From positions 67,288 through 131,287 of the forward strand of contig JBILMS010000002.1 of NCBI GenBank assembly GCA_044375415.1: a DNA stretch of 64,000 bases, written 5' to 3'. The translations under genes and the position numbers were made by a program. The notes below the pieces were generated by a model that did not search any database, was not told where the DNA came from, and was given only the letters and a program-made list of their open reading frames with translations. The stretch is from JAWXBG01 sp044375415 (GTDB taxonomy: Bacteria > Bacteroidota > Bacteroidia > Flavobacteriales_D > Sanyastnellaceae). This document shows, one piece after another, positions 52,659-61,804 of the stretch; the first letter of the stretch is position 1; every line of letters starts with the position of its first letter.

Positions 52659-52725
52659 TTCAATTGCACATCATTTGGTCCGATATAGCGGCCTGCCCTA
52701 GCTTAGCAACCTATTTCGACACATT

Positions 52726-53232
52726 ATGCTCCGTCTTACCATCAATCAAAAAAAAGTACTAAACATCGAACCGAGTTCTGAAACCGGAAAGGGATCGATC
52801 GACGGAACAACATACGCAGCCAATATTTCGGGAGATGCAAGGGGTCACTTTCATGTGATTCTCGACAATAAATCGGTGAATGTCGAAGTCTTGGAGATTT
52901 TTCCTCAGGAAAAACGAGTTCGAATCAAGGTAAACAACAGTGTTCACGAGGTTTTAGTAGAAGATCGTTTCGACCTGCTCCTAAAAGAAATGGGAATGGA
53001 AACCGGTTCTTCCAAAGAAGTAAAAGATGTGAAAGCTCCTATGCCCGGATTAGTCCTCGAAGTTTTAGTAAAACCGGGCGATGTGGTCGAAAAAGACAGT
53101 CCCGTGATCATCCTCGAAGCCATGAAAATGGAAAATGTAATCAAAAGCCCCTCTCGGGGAATTGTAAAGGCAATTTCGGCCATCAAGGGCCATGCCGTTG
53201 AGAAAAATGAAGTCCTTTTGAGCTTCGAATAG
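52726..53232 (+). CDS. biotin carboxyl carrier-type protein
   Basis: A 168-residue protein. The C-terminal lipoyl/biotinyl domain (about 98-168) has the biotin site K134 in LEAMKMENVIKSP. The N-terminal about 90 residues are a family-specific lead domain of acyl-CoA carboxylase carrier subunits. It stands alone without carboxylase subunits in the window, so its enzyme partner (propionyl-CoA or a decarboxylase complex) is unknown. Confidence 0.85.
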   Translation: MLRLTINQKKVLNIEPSSETGKGSIDGTTYAANISGDARGHFHVILDNKSVNVEVLEIFPQEKRVRIKVNNSVHEVLVEDRFDLLLKEMGMETGSSKEVKDVKAPMPGLVLEVLVKPGDVVEKDSPVIILEAMKMENVIKSPSRGIVKAISAIKGHAVEKNEVLLSFE

Positions 53233-53305
53233 TCTTTATTGTTGGTTTTCAGTCATTTAATTATTCCTCGGTTTCAGCTGATTCTGCTCAAATCCCTCGT
53301 TTTTA

Positions 53306-53337
53306 TTGGATAATTCGAAATTTCTACTATATTTTTG
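53306..53337 (+). promoter_or_regulatory. candidate promoter of the cadherin-like adhesin
   Basis: TTG at 53306-53308 and TATTTTTG at 53330-53337, separated by 21 bases, fit the -33/-7 Bacteroidota pattern. The predicted transcript would begin near 53344, which rules out the TTG frame start at 53306 and supports translation from 53459. Confidence 0.55.
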
Positions 53338-53458
53338 CATTCTGCTTCTTTCCCTCGGTAACTGCGAAGGTCTGTCGCTAAAAGCTATGACCACACGTAA
53401 AAATCGAGGTAAGTTGCCATTGACAACTAACCAACTTCAGAATAAACATCTACAGGTA

Positions 53459-56400
53459 ATGAAAGTCTTTACCCAAATTGGTGCCCTTATAATTTTCGCT
53501 TTAAGCTGTGCAACTGTTTCCCATGCCTCTAACATAATGGGCGCTCCGGTTGCCGTCAACGATGACAACTACGGTTATGAAGGAGATATTGTGAGCGGAG
53601 ATGTATCCACAAACGATAGCGATCCCGATGGTGACATTCTCACATATTCAATTGTAAGCGGACCTTCGCACGGCAGCCTCATTCTTAATGCAAATGGCAC
53701 TTATACCTATACACCTGAACTAGAATACAACGGCTTTGACTATGTAACCTATCAAGCGTGTGACCCCGGAGGATTGTGTGATGAAGCAATCTTGGAACTT
53801 GCGATGTTATTCGTAAATGATAATCCGCAAGCGAACAACGATACGTTTAATGCTTTCATCGGATCTACCTTAAATGCGAGTGTTAGTGCAAATGATATTG
53901 AATTAGATGATGAAGTGAATTGGTGGACTATCTTAAGTCCTCCGGCCGGAGCTTCTTTCTTTCAACTCAACATTAACGGCACATTCACTTATACTCCTGA
54001 AGAAGATTTTGAAGGACAAGACATGTTTGTTTATCAGGCTTGCGATCCGTGCGGTGCATGCGACTTCGCATTTGTTTACGTCAATGTGCTTCCTCCAAAC
54101 GACCCACCGGTTACAATAAATGATGCTGTCTTTATTCCGGAAGATATGATCCTCAACGGAAACGTTGCTCTTAATGACAGCGAACCCGAAGGCGAGGTTA
54201 TGACTTTTTCTATTCAATCGATGCCTGCACATGGCTCATTGAACATGAATCCAAATGGTACTTTTACTTATATACCCGCATCAAACTTCTACGGTGTAGA
54301 TTTATTCACCTATCAGGCTTGTGACATTTACAATCAATGTTCTTCGGCTATAGTAGGGGTTGAAGTTCTCTTTGTAAACGACTCTCCTATTGCATACAAC
54401 GATACTTTGTATATGAATGAAGATACCCAAGGTGCAATGTCCGCGGGAACTAATGATTTCGAATACGATATCGAACCACTTCAATTTATTCAAGCATACG
54501 GTCCCGATTTTGGCTCTGTTGTGTGGAATGAAAGCAACGGACAATTTGTGTACACTCCTAACGAAAATTTCTTTGGTGAAGATGTAATCGGATACTTTGC
54601 TTTGGACCCATGCGGTGCCATGGACTTTGCTGAAGTTATCGTTTTTGTTGCCTCGGTAAATGATTTACCGGTGGCTGAAAGCGATGATTTCGAAGCTACC
54701 GAAGATGAAGCTCTTGAAGCATCTGTTGCCGAAAATGATTTCGATATTGACGATACGGATTTAACCTTCACGCTAAACACCACTCCTACACTGGGTACCA
54801 TTGAATGGAATGAAGATGGCACGTTCGTTTTCAATCCAAATCCAAATCAGCATGGACTACAATTACTTTCGTATACGGTGAGTGATCCCTCCGGTGGAAG
54901 CGATAACGCTATGTTTGCAATATTCATCGAACCTATTAATGACCTACCTGTTGCAGTTGCCGATTTAATAACTGGCAGCGAAGACACTGTAATTTCAGGA
55001 ACTGTAGCCACCAACGATAGCGATCCCGATCTCACCCCTCTTACATACACATTCACTCCCGGCCCCTACAACGGTGTTTTTACCGGCAATTCCAACGGTA
55101 GTTTTACATATACCCCGTCCGAAGATTATTTTGGTACTATTACAATAGCATATCAGGTGTGCGACATCTCCGGTGCATGTGACAATAGCGTTTTAACTAT
55201 TAATGTGCTTTCTGTAAACGATAGTCCTGGAGCGGGAGATGATTCGTTTTTAGTTGCTGAAGAGACTACCCTGAATGCTTCCGTAGCCGACAACGATTCG
55301 GATCCTGAGTCTTCAGTACTCGTGTTTTCTGTTATAACAGGTCCGATATTCGGAACTATCAATATGGGGATAAACGGTGATTTCACCTATACTCCCATCG
55401 ACAACTGGAATGGATTCGAAATAATTATCTATGAAGTCTGTGACCCTCAAGGTGCATGCGCCACAGCGGAATTGGTAATCGAAGTGCTTTTTGTAAACGA
55501 CCTACCACAACCTCAATCCGATGTATTTAGTGTAAACGAAGATGGTGTACTTACAGGTAATGTGGCAACCAACGATATTGAACCGGAAGATGAGATTATG
55601 TATTTTGTTATTCTCTCGAATCCTTCTCAAGGGCAACTCGTGTTTAACGGTGAAACGGGAGCATTCACATTTACTCCAAATGCCAATTACAGCGGAACGG
55701 TGAATATGTCGTATCTCGCTTGTGACCCTTGTAGTGCTTGTGCTTTAGCCACCTTTACCATAAATGTACTTCCTGTCAATGATGCGCCTGTAGCCGTTGA
55801 TGACACCTTCAATGTAAACGAAGATCTTATACTCAATGGAACTGTTGCCACCAACGATAGTGATATCGATAGCTCTAGTCGTACATACACATTGAATAGT
55901 AATGTGCAAAACGGGATTTTAAATCTTTCGGCTAATGGCTCCTTTGTTTACACACCTTCTTCGAATTACAATGGTCCGGATAGTTTTACATACAATGTCT
56001 GCGATGGCTCCGGTGCTTGCGATGTCGGCGCAGTAGCTATCAATGTAACTGCTGTGAATGATACTCCGATTGCAGAAGAAGATTCCTACAATTTATATGA
56101 AGATGAAACATTAACCGCTTCGGTTGCTACAAACGATTTCGACGTTGATAATGCAACTCTTTCATACAGCCTTTTGAGTACCCCTTTAAATGGAGTCTTG
56201 GTGTTTTCGGCAAATGGTAGTTTTTCTTATACTCCTGATGAAAACTATTTCGGAAACGATGCCTTTACCTATATGGTTTGCGATGCGGGCGGCCTATGTT
56301 CTTCTACTGTTGCGGGTATAGTTGTACTTCCTTTGAATGATATGCCGGTTGCAATAGATGATCTTTTTGGCACAATGATCAATACGGCAACGGCCGGATC

Positions 56401-58483
56401 TGTGGCAACAAACGACTATGATGGAGATGGAGATGCTTTGGAATACACTCTTACCTCTGTCGCACAAAACGGTCAATTAACCTTCAATACCGACGGTTCA
56501 TTCAACTACCTTCCTAATGCGATGTATGAAGGTTTTGAAGTAGTTACGTATATGGTGTGCGACATCGAAAATGTATGTGCAAGTGCCTCGCTTACTATTC
56601 AAATATCAAACAACAACATAAACCCGATTGCTACCGACGATAGTTTTTCTATGAATGAAGACGAAGGTTTAGTTGCAAGTGTTGGTACAAACGATTCAGA
56701 CGATGGCGATGTCTTGCATTTCGAAATGATTGCAGCACCCGAGTCCGGATTTTGTGTAATGTCGAATGACGGCTCGTTTAGTTATACTCCACCGGCCAAC
56801 TTCAACGGTATCGTTCACTTTAGCTATCAGGCCTGCGATATTTTTGGGGCATGTGACTTTGCAGATGTGAGTATCGAGGTGATTGCCGTGAATGATGCTC
56901 CAACTGCTCTTAATGATTTTAACAGCACTACCGAAGACTTTGAAGACAGCGGATGGGTTTCATTTAACGATGAAGATGTGGATGGTGACGTTTTGGTATA
57001 TACAATCCTTTCCGGACCATTGCACGGAACGATCAACTGGTTCGGAAATGGTTCGTATACATACACTCCGGATGAAAACTACTTTGGCGAAGACCAACTG
57101 ACTTATCAAGTATGTGATCCGTATGGAGAATGTGCATCCGCAACATTGTCATTAAGCATCATTTTTGTCAATGATATTCCTCAAGTGGAAGATGAAACAT
57201 TTACCACCGAGATGAATAACACGATAGAAGGCAGTGTCGCCATAAATGACATTGAACTCGATCCGGAAGAGTTGCATTATAACCTCTTGACAGAAGCGGA
57301 AAACGGCATCTTTATTTTAAATGAAGATGGAACCTTCTCTTATACGCCAAATGATGGTTTTGTAGGGACGGAGATCATTTTCTACGAAGGCTGCGACCCA
57401 TGTGGGGCCTGCGATCAAGCTCAACTTACTATCGAAGTTTGGGAGGTGAACACCGCTCCTTTTGCTTTCGATTATAGCATTGATCATTGCTCCTTGAATT
57501 CCTTTACGATTGATCTACTCGATATATCCGGTGACTCCGAAACGAGCGACGGGAATCTTTCTTGGTCAATCGAAGAAGTAGAAGCCGGAACTTTGATGAT
57601 AGAAGGATCTATTCTAACCTATACACCGGAATTTAATCAATCTGCGGATGTCACCCTTGTATACATTATATGCGACAATGCCAACACACCGCTTTGCTCA
57701 GAAGCCTCTATTCAGTTAACTCTGAGTGCTGCCTATGAAGCAGAAATAAGTTCGGCTGTTCTTACCAACGTAACTTGTTATGGTGAAGAAAATGGATCAA
57801 TAGATCTCAGTGTGGTTGATGAGGGTTATACTCTTCAATATACATGGAGCAACGAAGAACTTGGTTCCCAAATTGGAGATCTCGCCGCAGGAGAATATAC
57901 GGTTGTCATCTCCGCCGAAGAGCTATGCACTCTGCCTCATGAGCAAACATTTACTATCGAACAACCTGATCAACTTGTTATTGATGGTTTGATCGGGGTC
58001 GATATCAACGACTTGCCCGGCGGGTCTTCCGATTATTCAGTAATCGGAGGTACGGAGCCATACTCTTACGTATGGACAAATGAAAATGATGAAATAGTTT
58101 CTGAAGAAATGGACCTCGGTGACCTGACAAACTCTTCACAAGCGGGCAGCTATTTCCTTACGATTACAGATGCTAATGGATGCTCTGTAGAACAGCAGAT
58201 CACGATTACCGACATTGTGGAATGGAATTCGGGTGTTACAATTTCTCTTTTCCCAAACCCTGCCGCTGACTATTTAGTATTAAATGCACTGGGACTTCCG
58301 TCCGGATCGTACGAATATATCATTACAGATGGCAAAGGAAGATTGGTACTCCGTGCAAAATTAGCGGCGGCAAATGGAACCTTTAACGAATCCATAGATA
58401 TTTCTTCCCTTGCGGTTGGAGCCTATAATTTGAGCCTTATTGGAAAGGAAGGTAATTTGAACCGCACTTTTGTGAAAGAATAG
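53459..58483 (+). CDS. giant T9SS cadherin-like repeat adhesin
   Basis: ATG 53459 (MKVFTQIGALIIFALSCATVSHAS) gives a signal peptide and 1674 residues. About fourteen domains of about 92 residues follow. Each opens with P.A..D.F...ED..L...V..ND.D and ends with FTY..CD..G.CD.A...I.VL.VND. Most carry a paired CD....C that could form a disulfide; domains 4 and 5 lack it. The type is the bacterial cadherin-like/Ig-like (VCBS-related) family with calcium-binding Asp clusters. One SprB-like repeat and a type A sorting domain (ISLFPNPAADYLV) follow. The probable role is surface adhesion. Confidence 0.85.
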   Translation: MKVFTQIGALIIFALSCATVSHASNIMGAPVAVNDDNYGYEGDIVSGDVSTNDSDPDGDILTYSIVSGPSHGSLILNANGTYTYTPELEYNGFDYVTYQACDPGGLCDEAILELAMLFVNDNPQANNDTFNAFIGSTLNASVSANDIELDDEVNWWTILSPPAGASFFQLNINGTFTYTPEEDFEGQDMFVYQACDPCGACDFAFVYVNVLPPNDPPVTINDAVFIPEDMILNGNVALNDSEPEGEVMTFSIQSMPAHGSLNMNPNGTFTYIPASNFYGVDLFTYQACDIYNQCSSAIVGVEVLFVNDSPIAYNDTLYMNEDTQGAMSAGTNDFEYDIEPLQFIQAYGPDFGSVVWNESNGQFVYTPNENFFGEDVIGYFALDPCGAMDFAEVIVFVASVNDLPVAESDDFEATEDEALEASVAENDFDIDDTDLTFTLNTTPTLGTIEWNEDGTFVFNPNPNQHGLQLLSYTVSDPSGGSDNAMFAIFIEPINDLPVAVADLITGSEDTVISGTVATNDSDPDLTPLTYTFTPGPYNGVFTGNSNGSFTYTPSEDYFGTITIAYQVCDISGACDNSVLTINVLSVNDSPGAGDDSFLVAEETTLNASVADNDSDPESSVLVFSVITGPIFGTINMGINGDFTYTPIDNWNGFEIIIYEVCDPQGACATAELVIEVLFVNDLPQPQSDVFSVNEDGVLTGNVATNDIEPEDEIMYFVILSNPSQGQLVFNGETGAFTFTPNANYSGTVNMSYLACDPCSACALATFTINVLPVNDAPVAVDDTFNVNEDLILNGTVATNDSDIDSSSRTYTLNSNVQNGILNLSANGSFVYTPSSNYNGPDSFTYNVCDGSGACDVGAVAINVTAVNDTPIAEEDSYNLYEDETLTASVATNDFDVDNATLSYSLLSTPLNGVLVFSANGSFSYTPDENYFGNDAFTYMVCDAGGLCSSTVAGIVVLPLNDMPVAIDDLFGTMINTATAGSVATNDYDGDGDALEYTLTSVAQNGQLTFNTDGSFNYLPNAMYEGFEVVTYMVCDIENVCASASLTIQISNNNINPIATDDSFSMNEDEGLVASVGTNDSDDGDVLHFEMIAAPESGFCVMSNDGSFSYTPPANFNGIVHFSYQACDIFGACDFADVSIEVIAVNDAPTALNDFNSTTEDFEDSGWVSFNDEDVDGDVLVYTILSGPLHGTINWFGNGSYTYTPDENYFGEDQLTYQVCDPYGECASATLSLSIIFVNDIPQVEDETFTTEMNNTIEGSVAINDIELDPEELHYNLLTEAENGIFILNEDGTFSYTPNDGFVGTEIIFYEGCDPCGACDQAQLTIEVWEVNTAPFAFDYSIDHCSLNSFTIDLLDISGDSETSDGNLSWSIEEVEAGTLMIEGSILTYTPEFNQSADVTLVYIICDNANTPLCSEASIQLTLSAAYEAEISSAVLTNVTCYGEENGSIDLSVVDEGYTLQYTWSNEELGSQIGDLAAGEYTVVISAEELCTLPHEQTFTIEQPDQLVIDGLIGVDINDLPGGSSDYSVIGGTEPYSYVWTNENDEIVSEEMDLGDLTNSSQAGSYFLTITDANGCSVEQQITITDIVEWNSGVTISLFPNPAADYLVLNALGLPSGSYEYIITDGKGRLVLRAKLAAANGTFNESIDISSLAVGAYNLSLIGKEGNLNRTFVKE

Positions 58484-58501
58484 CCTATCGGATAATCAAT
58501 T

Positions 58502-58519
58502 TTGCAGTGCTTGCTGCAA
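58502..58519 (+). terminator. possible terminator after the adhesin gene
   Basis: TTGCAG-tgcttg-CTGCAA, then CATTTTGGTTCTTTTC. The six-base stem and T-rich tail are moderate support. Confidence 0.4.
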
Positions 58520-58537
58520 CATTTTGGTTCTTTTCGG

Positions 58538-58582
58538 GTTGATTGTACAAGGCCTCATTCAACGTCTCTTTGTACAATCAAC
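58538..58582. promoter_or_regulatory. 13-bp perfect inverted repeat before the type B T9SS gene
   Basis: GTTGATTGTACAA (58538-58550) pairs with TTGTACAATCAAC (58570-58582) across a 19-base loop. There is no T tract on either strand. The position, 94 bases upstream of the GTG start at 58676, suggests an operator or leader structure. Confidence 0.55.
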
Positions 58583-58675
58583 TGTTCAAAACAAATGTGC
58601 ACTCTTATTACCAATCACGCAAAGTCTAAGGATTTTTGCATCTTATTGACGAATCATCCGTTAAAAGATGCAAGA

Positions 58676-59662
58676 GTGAAAAGAATATCCTACCTCATAT
58701 TGATTTTGTCGGGCTTTTTTCGTCCCGATATGCAGGCTCAAGACTGCTCCAATCCCGGTGCTCTATGTCCTGAGGAAACCGCCGTATATAGCACTATGGT
58801 CAACAATCCAGTGCTTTTTAATTGCATGAATTTCGACCAAGCGTATTTCTATTCTTTTCAATCGAGCAATGCCGCGACTCCGGGAAACGTTACTGTTTCC
58901 ATTAATCCAAGCAATTGCCCGGGAACCGTAGGTCCCGACTCGGTAGTAGCTATTATTGTAAATGTGCCTCAAGGCTTAAATCCATGTGTGACCTCCAATT
59001 GGCTAAATCCAAGTAATTGTTTTGCCGACACGGTTGCATTTACTTTCGATGTTGGTCCTCTAGTGTCGGGTTCTCAGTACTTTTTAATAGTCGGTTCCGA
59101 CCACGACTCAGCCAATGGTCCCTGTGGAATTGAAGTAGGCATTAATGGAGATGGAGTTGACATATTTGCTTCGGTAGACCCGATACAAGTATCTCTTGGC
59201 GAATCGGCTCAGCTCGGTGTTGAAGGTGCTGATCCGGGAGCTGTTTACAATTGGTCGCCGAATCAATGGCTCGACAGTAGCACGATTCCGAATCCGATCA
59301 CTACCCCCGGAGAAACTACAACTTATGTCGTTTCCAGCACGATCAATGGTTGTGAAGTATCCGACGTCATAACCATCACTGTTGGACCTCCCATAACTAT
59401 TTTCAACGCTTTTACACCCAATGGCGATGGGCACAACGATGCCTGGGTGCTTGGGGGCATTGAACGTTTTGAAAATACATCCGTTACCGTATATGATCGC
59501 TGGGGCCAACAAGTATTCCGTTCGCTTGGTTATGCGACACCTTGGGATGGAACCAATAAAGGAAAATATTTACCCACAGGAACGTATTATTATGTCATAG
59601 AATTAAATTCACTTGATGTTGAAATACCACCTCTAAACGGGGCCATAACCATCATACACTAA
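58676..59662 (+). CDS. T9SS type B (gliding-motility C-terminal domain) protein
   Basis: GTG 58676 (VKRISYLILILSGFFRPDMQAQ) is chosen because it opens a good signal peptide, giving 328 residues. Upstream in-frame alternatives are an ATG at 58595 and a TTG at 58502. Two disulfide-rich beta domains follow, the second with SLGESAQLGVEGADPGAVYN. The last 90 residues are a CHU_C-type sorting domain (FNAFTPNGDGHNDAWVLGGI, VYDRWGQQVFRS, WDGTNKGKYLPTGTYYYVIE). Such proteins are usually paired with a PorP/SprF-like partner, which starts 4 bp downstream. Confidence 0.85.
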   Translation: MKRISYLILILSGFFRPDMQAQDCSNPGALCPEETAVYSTMVNNPVLFNCMNFDQAYFYSFQSSNAATPGNVTVSINPSNCPGTVGPDSVVAIIVNVPQGLNPCVTSNWLNPSNCFADTVAFTFDVGPLVSGSQYFLIVGSDHDSANGPCGIEVGINGDGVDIFASVDPIQVSLGESAQLGVEGADPGAVYNWSPNQWLDSSTIPNPITTPGETTTYVVSSTINGCEVSDVITITVGPPITIFNAFTPNGDGHNDAWVLGGIERFENTSVTVYDRWGQQVFRSLGYATPWDGTNKGKYLPTGTYYYVIELNSLDVEIPPLNGAITIIH

Positions 59663-59666
59663 GGAA

Positions 59667-60596
59667 ATGCAGTTTCAGAAATTCATTCTATTTTCTCTTC
59701 TGATTCTGAGCGTTGGATTCGTTTCCGCTCAACAACTGCCGCAATACACGTATTTCACATATAATTATCTACAATACAATCCTGCAGTAACCGGTGCAAC
59801 TCCTTGTCTTGAGATGAAATTAGGTGTTCGTCAGCAATGGACCGGTTTTCCCGATGCTCCCAAAACAGCCTTCGCCAACTTTCACGGAAAATTCGGTAAA
59901 ACAAAATTCAATTTTCACGGATTGGGTGGTATTGTGGAAAGTGATGATGCAGGGCCCTTGAGTTATACAAGTTTACATTTTTCATACGCCTACCACATGC
60001 GCGTAGCCCGCAGATATATGCTCTCTACGGGGATTTCCGCCGGGTTTCTACAATACCGTCTAGATTACGGTTCCATTGTCCTAGACGACTACGATGACCC
60101 CGTTCTAAACCAAGCCATCGCTGATTTTGTACTTCCTCAAATAAACTTTGGATTGTGGCTGTACCGAGGAGATCGATTCTATGGACTCTCTTTTCGACAC
60201 TTGAACGAAAATAAAGTAGATGAACTTCAGGGGGAAACCAAACTTACCAGGCATTATACCTTTTCGGCAGGACGCTCTATTCGATTGAAAGATGAACTGT
60301 TTTTCAAACCGGCACTTTTGATCAACTATGTGGCGAGCAGCAAAATGTCGCTAGATGTGCAGGCACTCTTAGAATTTAGAGAAAAGTTCACCATCGGTTT
60401 GGCTGCGCGCAGCGGCAATGGAATCGGAGGAATTTTCAAACTAGCTCTTTTCAAGTACATCACGCTTGCATACTCTTACGACATGACTCTCTCCAAAATT
60501 CGTTATGCGGGACTTCACACTCATGAAATCATTCTGGCCATTCGTGCCTGTGCAGGTGCCGACAAGTACCACGTGCCTTGTGCGGCTTACGACTAA
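59667..60596 (+). CDS. PorP/SprF-family type IX outer-membrane protein
   Basis: A 309-residue beta-barrel with a signal peptide (MQFQKFILFSLLILSVGFVSAQ). Landmarks are YNPAVTGATPCLEMKLGVRQQWTGF, the DAPKT region and alternating aromatic strands to the end. In Flavobacterium, SprF-like proteins attach T9SS cargo such as SprB to the surface. Gene order and the 4-bp gap predict that it serves the type B protein just upstream. It overlaps nothing, and the next gene starts 2 bp after its stop. Confidence 0.9.
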   Translation: MQFQKFILFSLLILSVGFVSAQQLPQYTYFTYNYLQYNPAVTGATPCLEMKLGVRQQWTGFPDAPKTAFANFHGKFGKTKFNFHGLGGIVESDDAGPLSYTSLHFSYAYHMRVARRYMLSTGISAGFLQYRLDYGSIVLDDYDDPVLNQAIADFVLPQINFGLWLYRGDRFYGLSFRHLNENKVDELQGETKLTRHYTFSAGRSIRLKDELFFKPALLINYVASSKMSLDVQALLEFREKFTIGLAARSGNGIGGIFKLALFKYITLAYSYDMTLSKIRYAGLHTHEIILAIRACAGADKYHVPCAAYD

Positions 60597-60598
60597 CG

Positions 60599-60946
60599 AT
60601 GGACATCGAATTTTATCGCACTTATTGCCTCTCCAAAAATGGTGTTACCGAAGACTTTCCCTTCGATGAAAACGTTTTGGTCTTTCGGGTTGGTGGTAAA
60701 ATATTCTCCCTCTGCGACGTCAACGAATTCGTTTCCATAAACCTCAAATGTGACCCTGAAAAAGCTGTTGAATACCGCGAAAAATATTACGGCGTTAGGC
60801 CTGGCTATCACATGAACAAAAAGCACTGGAATACCATTGAAACAAGCGGCGATGTTCCCCGCAAAGTCCTGCTGGAATTGGTCGACCATAGCTATGATCT
60901 TGTATTTTCTTCACTACCCAAAAAGCAACGAGAATCCCTTCTTTGA
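60599..60946 (+). CDS. MmcQ/YjbR family DNA-binding-like protein
   Basis: A 115-residue small protein (MDIEFYRTYCLSKNGVTEDF start at ATG 60599). PFDENVLVFRVGGKIFSL, CDPEKAVEYREKYYGVRPGY and KHWNTIE are typical. The family has a CyaY-like fold. Its function is poorly defined and DNA binding is only inferred for relatives. It starts 2 bp after PorP/SprF, probably co-transcribed. Confidence 0.88.
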   Translation: MDIEFYRTYCLSKNGVTEDFPFDENVLVFRVGGKIFSLCDVNEFVSINLKCDPEKAVEYREKYYGVRPGYHMNKKHWNTIETSGDVPRKVLLELVDHSYDLVFSSLPKKQRESLL

Positions 60947-61009
60947 TTTTCAGCATCTCATTTTGGATAATTTCTGATATTCTGCTCCGTTCTAACCCAC
61001 AGAGAAGTG

Positions 61010-61017
61010 TACATTTG
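61010..61017 (+). promoter_or_regulatory. candidate -7 box TACATTTG
   Basis: TACATTTG matches TAnnTTTG, 25 bases before the start at 61043. A GTT at about 60989 could be part of a -33 box. It would drive the hypothetical-rsmI pair. Confidence 0.45.
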
Positions 61018-61042
61018 ACTATATTAAGATCCCGCTATACTT

Positions 61043-61804
61043 ATGTACGAACCTGTAAAATACAAACGTCTCAAAGAGATTATTTCTGAACTAAAATCTC
61101 AAATCGAGACAATAGACTCAGGCAAATTGTCGCGAGAAGAAATCGAAAATGCTGCCGAATTAGGTCGCGAACTCTACGAAAGACTCGTTGTAATTCGACA
61201 TAAAGCATACGATCATCTTGTAAAAGGCGACGACAGTGCATCTGCAGAACCCGCTCCCATTCCATTCAAAGTTCCGGAAATTAAACACGAAGTCTCTCCC
61301 AATCAAATCTCGCTGATTGACGCGATTCAAGAATTGGCACCCGAAACCATTGAGGAAAAAAAACCGGAAGTAGCGAAAGGTGAAGTGATAATACCTGAGG
61401 TGAAAACTCCGGAAGTAAAAATGCCGGAAGTGAAAATACCGGAAAGCAAACCGGCTCATGTCCATACGCACATTCCGAAAAATGTTCCGACCCCTTCGGC
61501 TGAATCAATACACGAACGTTTGTCGCGAGATATTCCTAAAAAAGAAAGCCTCTCAGAAAAAATCGAACACGCCCCTATTCCTGATTTAAAAAAGGCCATT
61601 TCGATCAATCAACGTTTTCAATTTTCGAAAGAACTTTTCAAAAACAATAGCCAAGAATACGAGGTAGCCATCGAAAAACTCAACTCTACTTCTAGAGACG
61701 AAGCGATGAAAATGCTAGATAACCTAAAAAGTAAATTCAGTTGGAGCGATGAATCCATCGTAGTCAATGACTTTCGTGAACTAGTGGATCGCAGGCATTC
61801 ATGA
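61043..61804 (+). CDS. conserved hypothetical protein with PEVK-like linker
   Basis: A 253-residue soluble protein that I do not recognise by name. A helical N-terminus (about 1-62, KYKRLKEIISELKSQIETID) precedes a charged linker with PEVK units (about 107-140, PEVKTPEVKMPEVKIPESKP). The C-terminal about 75 residues (DLKKAISINQRFQFSKELFK...) look conserved and globular. No enzyme motif is visible. The stop overlaps the rsmI ATG by 4 bp, so it is coupled to rRNA methylation or is simply an operon neighbour. Confidence 0.7.
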   Translation: MYEPVKYKRLKEIISELKSQIETIDSGKLSREEIENAAELGRELYERLVVIRHKAYDHLVKGDDSASAEPAPIPFKVPEIKHEVSPNQISLIDAIQELAPETIEEKKPEVAKGEVIIPEVKTPEVKMPEVKIPESKPAHVHTHIPKNVPTPSAESIHERLSRDIPKKESLSEKIEHAPIPDLKKAISINQRFQFSKELFKNNSQEYEVAIEKLNSTSRDEAMKMLDNLKSKFSWSDESIVVNDFRELVDRRHS

